A DNA stretch of 64,000 nt, taken from Alistipes putredinis DSM 17216. Its GTDB lineage: Bacteria > Bacteroidota > Bacteroidia > Bacteroidales > Rikenellaceae. The notes below the pieces were generated by a model. It was not told where the DNA came from. It worked only from the letters and a program-made list of their open reading frames with translations, and did no database searches. Positions 6,689 to 15,168 of this stretch are shown here, piece by piece; position 1 is the stretch's first letter, and every line of letters starts with the position of its first letter. A program made the position numbers and the translations under genes. The stretch is from assembly GCF_000154465.1 (NCBI RefSeq), contig NZ_DS499577.1:990013-1054012 (forward strand), written 5' to 3'.

Positions 6689-7783
6689 ATGAGTAAAAGC
6701 AAGTCGGCAATCCATGATTTCTTCCGATGTTACAGACCGAAGAATGAGACACATGAACTGGCCATAGCGCAGTTTTGTGCCCAGCGACGCTTTGTCGTCT
6801 CTATCGACGCGACACCCGACAAACGGTTGCCTGTAACATACGAAGAGTTCCGACAATGGTTCGAGACGGATACGCCCCGACGCGGTGATGTCGTGAACCT
6901 TGTGGGGCAAGGGATTTCAGGGATTGTCGAAACAGTGGGCGTAAATCAATCCGTGTGCCTGTACGTCTCGATCAGAGGTGATGAACTGGACGTTGCTTCC
7001 GGATGTTTCGACTATACCTCGTTGGAAATCGCCGACAAGGAGACGGTTCTCCGCCTGCAACGGGCTCTTTACAGGGAAGGGCTGGTCTGGAACCGGTGGC
7101 GCAACAGACTCAGACCGCGCGAAACACCCAAAGAGAATGTCCAGTACCAAATCAGCGTATTGGGTCAGAAAATCGGTTACGGTGTGTTTCGGGAAATCGA
7201 TGCCAAGGGACGGATTGTCATGTACTGTATGAAACTGGAAGACGGTCCGGTGCGTTATTCGCTGCGGGAGGTTGTCGGCCCGGCAGAAGATTACCAGTTG
7301 GAGCCTATCAACGTGGGACAGCGTGAGGAACTGGCGAAAGAGCTGGAAAAGGCCGGTGTCCTTTGGAACGGGTTTTACAAGCGGATCGAGCCGGTCAATT
7401 ATCTGGCTCCGGCAGGAAAAGGCTACTACTACCTGGACGAGTTCTGGGAGGTATGCAGGACTATCGAGCAAGGCAAGACCAAAGGTGCGAAGTATTTCAA
7501 TAACGGGAACTATTCCCGGTATCGGGAACCGATGGAGGAACTCCGGAGGTATCTTTTGAACGAACTGGGTGTCGGTCCTGTTTCCCGTTCTGAAGAGAGC
7601 GTGTATTATTACCTGAAAGAGTTCTGGAAGGTTTGTAGGACAACGGATAAGGGACGACGGAGAGATATAAAGCGGGCCAGATCCGGTAATTATTCCACGG
7701 ATGAAGCGAGTATAAGAGAACTTGCCTTACAGTTACAGGAGAAACGGAAGGAACAACTGTCCCGTTATCCGTTAAAGGGATAA
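6689..7783 (+). CDS. Hypothetical protein with a duplicated C-terminal module
   Basis: 364 residues from ATG 6689 (MSKSKSAIHDFF). The C-terminal third holds two copies of a module of about 45 residues that begins YYYLDEFWEVCRT and YYYLKEFWKVCRT, each ending in a GNYS turn and a helix. The middle contains two related motifs ending LVWNRW and VLWNGFY, so the protein seems built from repeats. Cytoplasmic, no catalytic motif visible. It lies 16 nt before the start of the next gene, suggesting an operon. Function unknown. Confidence 0.65.
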   Translation: MSKSKSAIHDFFRCYRPKNETHELAIAQFCAQRRFVVSIDATPDKRLPVTYEEFRQWFETDTPRRGDVVNLVGQGISGIVETVGVNQSVCLYVSIRGDELDVASGCFDYTSLEIADKETVLRLQRALYREGLVWNRWRNRLRPRETPKENVQYQISVLGQKIGYGVFREIDAKGRIVMYCMKLEDGPVRYSLREVVGPAEDYQLEPINVGQREELAKELEKAGVLWNGFYKRIEPVNYLAPAGKGYYYLDEFWEVCRTIEQGKTKGAKYFNNGNYSRYREPMEELRRYLLNELGVGPVSRSEESVYYYLKEFWKVCRTTDKGRRRDIKRARSGNYSTDEASIRELALQLQEKRKEQLSRYPLKG

Positions 7784-7799
7784 ATTGAATTATATAACA

Positions 7800-8762
7800 A
7801 TGATTGATAAAATTCTTGACTTCATAAAATCTTTGTTTTCAATCTATTGGAAAACAAGACCATTTAGGGCTTTCATAACACTGGACACATTAGTTTTGGT
7901 TGGGTTCAGTGCTCTCAAAATAACATATAATGTTACTTCCGGAAAACATTCATGGGGGATTGAGGTGACGCAAGGTGAATATAACTGGATTATAGTCATA
8001 ATTTTAGCTATCATAAATATTCCTTTTGCTATTTGGTTGATAAATGATTTACTAAAAGCAAAGTTAGAATTATTACAAAAAGTTCAATATAAGGTAGAAG
8101 TCGGATATTTTTTCGAGGGAAATGTAGAGATGTTATCTCCTACATTTGAAGAAAAAAGAATTTCATACAAATTAAAGGAGCAACCAAAATCATTGGCAAA
8201 CAACCCTTTATTAGGGATGTCGCCATTTCAAATTGCTATTGCAGATTTCCAAAATATTAACCGCAATGTAGTTCAAGCCACTTCTGTTCAAATAGTTCGA
8301 GGCGAGATAAATAAAAGTTTCTATCCTATTCAGTTTTATTTGGAAAATATCGGAATACCTTCGTTAAAATGTTTTGAAATAACATTTTACTTCGGAAATG
8401 ACGTAACTGAAATCCGAAGCAATAATAAGAAGATGAATAGTGTGTTTGGAGTTGAAATTCCCCATCCATCATCAACCTACATCGATGAGGAAGAAAAAAA
8501 CGTACTTTTGAAAGGCAGAGACTTGCTGGTAGGTAGTAATAATATTGCGACTAAACCAATATTTGTAAAACCTGTTTATCCAACGGAGAAAATAACGGTA
8601 CATTGGAAACTATTGGCGGATGAGTTTAATCAAACTGGAAGTTTTGACGTACCAGTATCTTACGATATTAGAGAAAAACATGAGAATCGCTATGTAGATA
8701 CTCCAGACGAATTGCAAAATGACATAGAAACCATTTGTGATTATATTGAATCAATTACTTGA
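7800..8762 (+). CDS. Membrane-anchored hypothetical protein
   Basis: 320 residues from ATG 7800 (a TTG at 7785 is also in frame). There are two transmembrane helices in the first 95 residues (around FITLDTLVLVGF and WIIVIILAIINIPFAIW), then a soluble beta-rich domain of about 220 residues. The gene is visibly more AT-rich than its surroundings, suggesting separate acquisition. It follows 6689-7783 closely. The two-helix anchor plus cytoplasmic sensor-like domain resembles defence-associated membrane proteins in architecture, but no family is recognised. Confidence 0.6.
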   Translation: MIDKILDFIKSLFSIYWKTRPFRAFITLDTLVLVGFSALKITYNVTSGKHSWGIEVTQGEYNWIIVIILAIINIPFAIWLINDLLKAKLELLQKVQYKVEVGYFFEGNVEMLSPTFEEKRISYKLKEQPKSLANNPLLGMSPFQIAIADFQNINRNVVQATSVQIVRGEINKSFYPIQFYLENIGIPSLKCFEITFYFGNDVTEIRSNNKKMNSVFGVEIPHPSSTYIDEEEKNVLLKGRDLLVGSNNIATKPIFVKPVYPTEKITVHWKLLADEFNQTGSFDVPVSYDIREKHENRYVDTPDELQNDIETICDYIESIT

Positions 8763-8856
8763 AATTCAAGAGATAGATTTAAGTTGCCGAGAAATAACTC
8801 TTTTGGATTTCTGTATCGGTATTCTCTATCTTCTTCTAAAGAAGAAGCAAGGTGGA

Positions 8857-8904
8857 GGGTATAAATAAAGCACTTCCGCTACGCTCCAGTGTTTATTTAT
8901 ACCC
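8857..8904. terminator. Long inverted repeat between convergent genes
   Basis: gggtataaataaagcact and agtgtttatttataccc pair over 17 positions with one bulged base around a 13-nt loop. It lies between a plus gene ending at 8762 and a minus operon ending at 9043, so a bidirectional terminator is the simplest reading. The arms are longer than usual for a terminator. Confidence 0.6.
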
Positions 8905-8914
8905 TTTAATGCTC

Positions 8915-8940
8915 ACCCCTAAAGGGGTTCGCTATGTTTT
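8915..8940 (+). terminator. Rho-independent terminator
   Basis: Stem acccc/ggggt (8915-8928) followed by a T-rich run beginning at 8937. It is a second terminator after the 7800-8762 gene. Confidence 0.55.
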
Positions 8941-8958
8941 TCTTTCAGTAGATAAAAA

Positions 8959-9012
8959 GAAAAGTAAGATAGTAGTATAGTATATATAATATATTACTGC
9001 ATCTTACTTTTC
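8959..9012. terminator. Bidirectional terminator-type hairpin
   Basis: Perfect 12-bp arms gaaaagtaagat (8959-8970) and atcttacttttc (9001-9012) enclose an AT-only region that can pair further. A/T runs flank both sides. It sits 30 nt after the stop of the minus-strand antirepressor operon. Confidence 0.6.
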
Positions 9013-9042
9013 TGTATTTATAGAACCGGAAATAGTTATCGG

Positions 9043-9408
9043 TCAGCCTCCATCGAGTCTTTTTCTATGCCTGTAGGTTTGCTCGAACTTCTCCCTGAAA
9101 GCCTTTACCTGCTCCTTGGGTAGGTAGCGGCGCACCTCGCCGCAGAGCCGGTCGTACTCCTCCAGAGGAAGCGTGTCGAGGTCTGCCATTTCAATCTCCA
9201 CGTCCGGATGTAACCGCCGGAAATAGAATCCCGCCGCCTGCGCATATTCGCCTTTGCAGGCCCGGCTAACCGTCTTGACGGATGTTCCGGTGATTTCGGC
9301 GCACGACTGCATCGACTTGAAGATGGCAACCAGTATGCGCGTGTGTCCGAACAGTAGCACCTGTTTCGGATGCCGGAATGTACTGTTGCTTTTCCCTTTG
9401 TGTTTCAT
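9043..9408 (-). CDS. Small phage protein, paralogue of 11344-11727
   Basis: 121 residues from ATG 9408. A central segment (GFYFRRLHPDVEIEMADLDTL then EEYDRLCG and RRY) aligns closely with the protein at 11344-11727, so the two arose by duplication. The N-terminal part (about 30-60) looks like a helix-turn-helix or fold with SVKTVSRAC, compatible with DNA binding. It is the last gene of the five-gene antirepressor operon. Exact role unknown. Confidence 0.6.
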   Translation of the reverse strand: MKHKGKSNSTFRHPKQVLLFGHTRILVAIFKSMQSCAEITGTSVKTVSRACKGEYAQAAGFYFRRLHPDVEIEMADLDTLPLEEYDRLCGEVRRYLPKEQVKAFREKFEQTYRHRKRLDGG

Positions 9409-9415
9409 ACGGCTT

Positions 9416-9856
9416 TCATTTTACGATGCGTTGCAGAATGCGGGCGATGAAAGAAATGTTTTCCGTGTTGATCCATTCTTTGGCTACGTTCCACGTCAGC
9501 GATTTCTCGAAATTGAGGTTCTCTTCCGTAAGGACATGATACGACAAGCAACCCTCCGTCGGTTTGAGCCCTTGGCCATGCAGTTCGCACAGCCCGTTTT
9601 TCCAGAATATGCAGCCGTGCTCCGTCTGATGCGCCTGCACCATCAGTATCGGGAACGGGATGGCTCCGACCAGCATACCGACAGCCCAAAATGTAATCCG
9701 CAATCTTTCTTCGTATCCGGCCTCTATCAGCCGCCAGATGTCCTCCGGCGTGCCCAGACAGGGCGTCAGGCATTGTCTCCGGCAACGGGGACAGTCGCAA
9801 CTCACGGGATAGCGTCCCGTGGCTCTTGAAATCTTGTCGATCAGTTCCTTGCTCAT
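9416..9856 (-). CDS. YkgJ-like Cys-cluster protein
   Basis: 146 residues from ATG 9856, chosen because it overlaps the upstream stop as ATGA. Cys residues are arranged as CDCPRCRRQCLTPC near the N-terminus and again as CIF..CELH and GCLSYH further on, the pattern of the YkgJ family of putative zinc- or iron-chelating proteins. A hydrophobic stretch (FWAVGMLVGAIPFPILM) lies between. Metal binding is inferred from Cys spacing; the role within a phage control operon is not known. Confidence 0.6.
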   Translation of the reverse strand: MSKELIDKISRATGRYPVSCDCPRCRRQCLTPCLGTPEDIWRLIEAGYEERLRITFWAVGMLVGAIPFPILMVQAHQTEHGCIFWKNGLCELHGQGLKPTEGCLSYHVLTEENLNFEKSLTWNVAKEWINTENISFIARILQRIVK

Positions 9857-11337
9857 TCTATTACCTCCGTTTCTTTTCCGGCATTGCCGTTGTTCCACAA
9901 TTCGATGATTTTCTCCCGTCCGAGCAGTGTCCACCGTTTCCGGGTACCGAACGCCCATCGTTTTTGCGTTTTGGGATTCGTCCAATAGTACGGCACGTCG
10001 ATTTGCCACTCCCGGTATTCCGGCAGGACGGCCCATTGCTTTTTCACGAACCGGCAAATGCCGCTATCTTCCAGAAATTTACTCATGCGGCTGGCAGAGA
10101 TGCCGATTTCACGGGCGAGTTGCGTGGGTGTAAAATAGTCCGCGCCTTCCGTCAGGTGGCTGTACGGATTTTCCACCCGGCGGCGTCCTGACGGTAGTTC
10201 AGGGCGTTTAGGCGGCTCCCTGTTCCATAGTTCGAGAATCTGGTCACGGCCGATTTTGCTCCACCGCTTCCGTGTCCCGGCGGCATGGCACTTGCCGGTG
10301 CGCAGGTTGTTCCAGTAATACGGCATGTCTATTTGCCAGCTCCGGTATGGCATGAACGCCACCCACTGATTTTTAGAGAATTTGCAGATGCCTTTCTCCG
10401 CGAGGAACTGGTGCAACTGCCGGGGCGTCGTGTTCAGTTCCTGCGCAAGCCATGTCGTCGAGTAGAAATCCCGTCCCTCTATCAGGTTATCGTAAAACTC
10501 CACCTTGTAGGAATCGGCGTCGATTCGTTCCTGTTGCAGGTGTATTTCGTGGCGTTGGGCGACAATCAACTGCTGAGCCTCGTCGAGGCTTTGCGGCACG
10601 GGAAGGTTTTCGGTAGTGCCCATACCGCTTTCGGACCGTGATTCCAGCGTGGCATACCCCCGTGTCATCAGTTCGTTGATTTTCGTGTTGCACCATTGCG
10701 AGAACTCCGGCGACAACTGGCGGGCGAACTCCATCGCCAGCTCTTCATCAATCCACGTGGCTCCGTTGTTACGGCCGCGCGTGGTGAAAATCTGACTGTC
10801 GAGACTTTCCGAGATGCCCTTCTCAACCAGATGCTGGCGATAGCGGACAAAATCCGCCTTGCGCAGTATCTCTGCCGGCAACACGCCGAAGCTGCGGGCC
10901 ATCTGTGTGGCGTTTATCATCATCTTGTTGTTCGCGGCACGGAAAGAAATCGGATGGTCTTGATAACTGAACACCACATCTTCCTGCTGCGCGGGTTGCG
11001 TCGCTCTGGCAGACTGTATGGCCGCGTCTTCGAGCAGTTCGTTCAGCCACGTCTCCACTGCGGCGCACTTCTTTGCCGCGATGGAGTTTTCGCGCCGCAT
11101 AGGCCGGATCAGCTTATAGACGTCGTAAGGGCTGATGGCCCACATCTCGCGTCCTTTCTTGCGGAACGGAATCTGAATACTGGAGGGCAACTGGCGGATA
11201 GCCGCCTTGTCGGTCAGCATCTCCTCGCGCCCCAATACTTTGCAGAGGTCATGCAGGTTCACCCATGCCAAGGTTTTGTCATCGTTGAACAGCACCCTGA
11301 CCGGGTACTCTTCACATAGTATCGCATTGCTTTTCAT
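9853..11337 (-). CDS. Phage antirepressor with BRO/KilA-like and duplicated ANT domains
   Basis: 494 residues. Residues 1-110 resemble a BRO-N/antirepressor domain (WVNLHDLCKVLGR). About 125-235 is a KilA-N-like domain (MMINATQMARSFG, then a helix pair). About 255-280 is a short coiled coil. About 285-375 and 390-485 are two copies of a C-terminal ANT (KilAC-like) module, each with DFYSTTWLAQEL- or DYFTPTQLAREI-type helix-turn-helix sequences and a shared YYW...KRW block. Antirepressors relieve repression of phage lytic genes. The tandem ANT modules are distinctive. It belongs to a minus-strand operon divergent from the morphogenesis operon. Confidence 0.75.
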   Translation of the reverse strand: MKSNAILCEEYPVRVLFNDDKTLAWVNLHDLCKVLGREEMLTDKAAIRQLPSSIQIPFRKKGREMWAISPYDVYKLIRPMRRENSIAAKKCAAVETWLNELLEDAAIQSARATQPAQQEDVVFSYQDHPISFRAANNKMMINATQMARSFGVLPAEILRKADFVRYRQHLVEKGISESLDSQIFTTRGRNNGATWIDEELAMEFARQLSPEFSQWCNTKINELMTRGYATLESRSESGMGTTENLPVPQSLDEAQQLIVAQRHEIHLQQERIDADSYKVEFYDNLIEGRDFYSTTWLAQELNTTPRQLHQFLAEKGICKFSKNQWVAFMPYRSWQIDMPYYWNNLRTGKCHAAGTRKRWSKIGRDQILELWNREPPKRPELPSGRRRVENPYSHLTEGADYFTPTQLAREIGISASRMSKFLEDSGICRFVKKQWAVLPEYREWQIDVPYYWTNPKTQKRWAFGTRKRWTLLGREKIIELWNNGNAGKETEVIE

Positions 11338-11343
11338 CTTGTA

Positions 11344-11727
11344 TTATTTTTCATTCTTTTTCTCTTCTAAATCACGTTGTTTACAGAACTTCCGGAACTC
11401 CTTGCGCCGCTGGTCATACGCCTGACGCTTGTGGGCCATCTCACGCACCGTGAAATAGCGGCGCTCCACACCGCATAGGCGGTCGTACTCCTGCAATGTC
11501 AGGTTGTCGAGGTCCGACAGGTCGATTTGCACATCGGGGTGCGCGTGTCGGAAATAGAAGCCTCCGGTGGCTACATACTTCCCGGTGCAGGAGAACGATA
11601 TGCTTTGGAGGTTGATGCCTGAAAAATCCGCCGCGCTGTGCAGCGAGCGCACCACGGCGATGAGTACATACGCGCCGTTGAAGACCAGCAACTGCTTCGA
11701 GGGTAAAAAAGGGCCTTTCATTTTCAT
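11344..11727 (-). CDS. Small phage protein, paralogue of 9043-9408
   Basis: 127 residues from ATG 11727, which overlaps the preceding stop as ATGA. It shares GFYFR.HPDV, DLD.L and EYDRLCG.RRY with the protein at 9043-9408 and ends in a highly charged helix (about 90-127). Placing two paralogues on either side of the antirepressor suggests they work with it, perhaps as regulators of its activity. That is inference. Confidence 0.6.
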   Translation of the reverse strand: MKMKGPFLPSKQLLVFNGAYVLIAVVRSLHSAADFSGINLQSISFSCTGKYVATGGFYFRHAHPDVQIDLSDLDNLTLQEYDRLCGVERRYFTVREMAHKRQAYDQRRKEFRKFCKQRDLEEKKNEK

Positions 11728-12164
11728 TGCTCATGAGGGTTTGAGGTGGGATTCAGTTCTTCTGCGGTAAACCGCTGCTGCGCCTGCATGAGGATGTAGG
11801 AGTCGGAACACACGATGCCGACCAGCATCATCTGAGACATGCTTTCCAGCAGGTACACGCCGAATACGGGGTCGGCACAGCAGAGGAACGGCAAGGCAAA
11901 GGATTCTTCCGCCAGAAAGTGTCCCGACGCGGCATCCACGGCAAGGCGTTCGTCCGGCTGTATGCCGTACATCTTACCCAAATGCTCTATCCAAAGGGCG
12001 AACCCTTCGGTGAATTCAGTAATCTTCTCTTCCGGTTCCAGTTTCATGGATTGCAGGAAATGTGTCATGTCAAAATAAGTTCGGGCGTCGGTAACGGTAA
12101 ACAGCAAATCCGGAAACTCGCCGAACCGAAGTCTGAACCCTTGATGATTTTCTATTGCTTTCAT
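11724..12164 (-). CDS. Hypothetical protein, first gene of the antirepressor operon
   Basis: 146 residues from ATG 12164. Acidic, mostly helical, with a Cys-containing hydrophobic middle (FALPFLCCADPVFG). No domain recognised. It overlaps the next gene by 4 nt (ATGA), so the five minus-strand genes form one tightly coupled operon. Confidence 0.55.
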   Translation of the reverse strand: MKAIENHQGFRLRFGEFPDLLFTVTDARTYFDMTHFLQSMKLEPEEKITEFTEGFALWIEHLGKMYGIQPDERLAVDAASGHFLAEESFALPFLCCADPVFGVYLLESMSQMMLVGIVCSDSYILMQAQQRFTAEELNPTSNPHEQ

Positions 12165-12203
12165 TTTCTCAAAATATTGAATTTTGAAGGAAAATATATA
12201 CTT

Positions 12204-12230
12204 TTCGGCTCGATTTTGGCTATAAATTTG
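12204..12230 (+). promoter_or_regulatory. Candidate promoter of the late morphogenesis operon
   Basis: TAAATTTG (12223-12230) fits the TAnnTTTG -7 consensus, with a TTTT block near 12202-12205 at about the -33 position. It lies in the 270-nt AT-rich divergent interval (12165-12435) between the antirepressor operon and the portal gene. The rest of that interval shows only A-rich runs. Assignment by motif only. Confidence 0.4.
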
Positions 12231-12435
12231 CCGATAAATTTTCTTGTTAGTAATTCATTTATAGCGATTTACAAACAACAAAACAGCGCAAAAACAAGCA
12301 AAAAAACTATAAGTATTCATCCGCCTATTTTGTATGGTAAACCGAACATATTGGAGGTAATTTGTTCGTATGGTCGGAAGGGTGCGGATAACCCATTTTT
12401 TCGGGTTCGAACTATTCTTTTTGAAACCCGAAAAA

Positions 12436-13745
12436 ATGCAGGAAGAAGGTACTTTTAACCACGAGTTGCTCGAAAGCATATTCCACACGTCAAAAAAAAC
12501 AATTCAGGAATACGTACGGGAAATCGAACGGCACAACCGCTACCGCTCGGTGCGCTCGAACATGCTGCTGGGAACCATCCTCGACGACCGGGCGCGTCTG
12601 ATCGACCTGTACGATGCGTGTCTGCAACAGGATGCGCACATCCGTGCGGTCATCGAGACGCTCGAAAGCCAGATACTCGGTGACCGCTATATGCTCGCCC
12701 GTCTGAACGACAAGGGCAAATACGTCAAGGATGTGAAAGAGAGCCAGAAGATACAGGGCTCGCAATTCGATAAAATCATCCGTGGCATCATCGAAGCCAA
12801 ACTCTACGGTTATACGCTTTTGGAAATCATGCCGGACATCGACCCCGATACGGGTCGCCTGAAAGAAGTGAACAGCATCGAGCGTCGCAACGTCCTGCCC
12901 GAACAGGGCATCGTCGTCAAGCGGCAGGGGTTGTGGCTGCCGCACTGGGACATCCGCTCGGCCGCCTACCGGAAGCGTTATGTGCTCATCAAGACGGGAG
13001 ATATTTGGGACTCTTCTCGGCCACGACGCCACTTATCCTCGCCAAAAAGTTTACGATTGCGAACTACTTGAATTTCAGCCATTCATACGGTCAGCCGATT
13101 ATTCACGGAAAGACCGTCAGCGAAAACAACATGGATCGCAAGCGTCTGGCGCAAGACATCTCCAATGCAGCTCAAAATAAAATCATCGTAACGGGATTGG
13201 AGGACGAAGTGGACATCAAGACCTTCACCATGTCAAACAGCGAGAAGATATATACCGGACTAATTCAGTTCGCCAACAAGGAGGTCTCGAACCTCATTCT
13301 CGGCTCCGAATCGATGGCCGGAGGCATGCAGTCGTATGTCGGCTCCACCAAGGCGCATCAGGACATCTTCCGCGACCGCATCGAGGTGTACCGCCGCTAC
13401 ATCGAGAACGTGATGAACGAGCAGATTGTCCCCCGTCTTGTGGCGATGGGCTATATCCCTGCCGGGTTGGAATTCAAGTATTCCAACCGCATCGACATGA
13501 ATAACGAAGACCGCATCAAGCTCTACTCGCTCATCACGGACAAGTACGAGGTGGCGGCGGACGAAATCGAGAAAGAGTTCGGCATCATCGTAGGCAAGCA
13601 GCTCAACGTGATACCCGGCATGGGCTGCGGAGGCGGTGCTGTGCCCGGCGGTAGCTCGTCGGACCGTGGCATCATGTCGGACGAGGAATACTACAAACGT
13701 TACGGTCATCCCCGAGGCGTGAAACAAACCGACACCAACCCGTAG
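12436..13745 (+). pseudogene. Mu-type portal protein (DUF935), interrupted by a frameshift
   Basis: Two frames together encode one portal protein of about 436 residues. The first frame (12436 to about 13008) carries the N-terminal helical part. The second, ending at 13745, carries GLFSATTPLILAKKF, YGQPIIHG and the conserved ESMAGGMQSYVGS region typical of DUF935 (Mu gp29-like) portals. The switch is at 13003-13013 (att tgg gac). One extra G in the G run would restore a continuous reading, so a one-base deletion or base-call error is likely. No canonical slippery heptamer in the right register is present. ATG 12436 is preferred to 12370 because the intervening residues look non-native. Portal proteins form the DNA channel at the capsid vertex. 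Confidence 0.8.
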
Positions 13746-13747
13746 CC

Positions 13748-14329
13748 ATGAGAATCACCCTTGAACAATTCTGCGAGCAGTGGGCTCCGAAAGGCAACGG
13801 CCGTTATCTGCCCAACAAGATGGAGTTCAACACCCACGACTTCGTGACAATGGCCGGCGAATACTCCAAGAGCCGTTTCCGCACCAGCTTTGCCGAAGGC
13901 GGATTGTATGGCAGCGGCAAGCTGTGGCCGGAGCGTAAATCCCGCTGGGGACGCCGTTTCACGCATCCCGTAATGAACGATACCGGTAATTTGTCCCGCT
14001 CTATTTTCGGGGAGGCGGAGCGCATGGACCGCACCAACCTTACCCAGCGTGCGTATGGCGAACGGAAAAAGATTTTCCGCCGTGGGGCTCGTTATGCCAT
14101 CTGGACCAAGGCAAGCAATTATCACCAGCATGGGAAGCGCGGCGCTTCCCAAAGTTACGCAGCCGTGCACAACACCGACCCGGCTTTGGGGCTCTATACC
14201 GTCAATCAGTACAGCCGTCGGCGACCCGAGCACCGGCAGTTTATCGGCATTAGCCCGAAACTGAACCATACCGTCAATCAACTGTTTATCCCCATCTTGT
14301 TCCGGGGATTTCCCTTTCCGAACCCATGA
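13748..14329 (+). CDS. Phage virion morphogenesis protein (Mu gpG-like)
   Basis: 193 residues, 2 nt after the portal. The order portal, morphogenesis protein, protease, capsid is that of Mu-like phages, where gpG-type proteins join tail to head. The sequence is basic with RWGRRF and FIGISPK near the C-terminus, both familiar from this family. The stop overlaps the next start (ATGA). Confidence 0.65.
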   Translation: MRITLEQFCEQWAPKGNGRYLPNKMEFNTHDFVTMAGEYSKSRFRTSFAEGGLYGSGKLWPERKSRWGRRFTHPVMNDTGNLSRSIFGEAERMDRTNLTQRAYGERKKIFRRGARYAIWTKASNYHQHGKRGASQSYAAVHNTDPALGLYTVNQYSRRRPEHRQFIGISPKLNHTVNQLFIPILFRGFPFPNP

Positions 14330-15126
14330 TCAGAGACAAGAAACCACATAATCCACCCGTAAACGGTTCCGCTCCGGAAGCGGAACGACCTGCGGTCGCC
14401 GTGCCGGAATCGGTCTCGGAGAATCCGTTCGTGAACATGTATCAGGCCGTCCGGCGGGCCATCCTCACGCTCAGGGAGAATCCGGAGGACCCGCAAAGTC
14501 CATCGTTCTTCAGAACAATCATGATTGACACGGGACAGTTTTCCCGTATCGTGCGCAGCGAGAACCTGGAAATGGAAATCGCCTTCCCGGCCATCTTCAT
14601 CCGCTTCGTGAACGTGCGCTACCTCGTGCAGCAGCAACGTATCGGCGAGGGCCGCGCCACCATGCGCATCCGCTTCATCCTCAATACGCTCAACCATACC
14701 GACCCGGAACGGGAATGCGACCCGTTCATCGTTTTCCAACGGTTGAACGTCGCCATTCAGGATGCCAAAAGCCATGAACCGGCACTCACGGAACGCTGCA
14801 ACCTCCTTTACTTCGACATGCCTGTTACCACCAATATGTTGCAGGCGTACTGGGTGGATTACGAGGTCTGGTTCCGGGAATCGTCAGCATGGAAGTACCG
14901 CAACTGGGTCGAGCGCTACTTGGTCATGCCGCCTTTCACGCAACATGCCGATGCGCCGCAGCACGACACGGCGGGACACGGGCACCATGCCGAACCGGTT
15001 TACGAAAAGGTTACGGGATTCCAGCCCTCGGTCGATGTGCCGGACCTGCCGGAGGAGGATGAAAAAGAACCCGAAGAGGAAAAGCCTGCCGGGGATGTTC
15101 CGGATGGCTCCGGAGACGGATTATAA
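14326..15126 (+). CDS. Phage structural protein, probably a neck or head-tail protein
   Basis: 266 residues starting ATGA-coupled to the previous gene. Residues 30-210 form a mixed alpha/beta domain (for example FPAIFIRFVNVRYLVQQQRIGEG). The last 50 residues are acidic low complexity (EEDEKEPEEEK). No family named. Position between morphogenesis protein and protease suggests a head-completion or tail-terminator role. Confidence 0.55.
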   Translation: MIRDKKPHNPPVNGSAPEAERPAVAVPESVSENPFVNMYQAVRRAILTLRENPEDPQSPSFFRTIMIDTGQFSRIVRSENLEMEIAFPAIFIRFVNVRYLVQQQRIGEGRATMRIRFILNTLNHTDPERECDPFIVFQRLNVAIQDAKSHEPALTERCNLLYFDMPVTTNMLQAYWVDYEVWFRESSAWKYRNWVERYLVMPPFTQHADAPQHDTAGHGHHAEPVYEKVTGFQPSVDVPDLPEEDEKEPEEEKPAGDVPDGSGDGL

Positions 15127-15168
15127 ACCATTTTATGCGAGCGAAGCTATTCTTACCCAAAGGAAAAG

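Noticed and set aside
9857..10057. Longer start for the YkgJ-like protein
   Set aside because: It would overlap the antirepressor coding sequence by 200 nt; ATG 9856 with ATGA overlap is better.
12933..13745. Independent protein for the second portal frame
   Set aside because: Its first 25 residues come from the wrong frame over the N-terminal portal sequence; homology resumes only after the frameshift.
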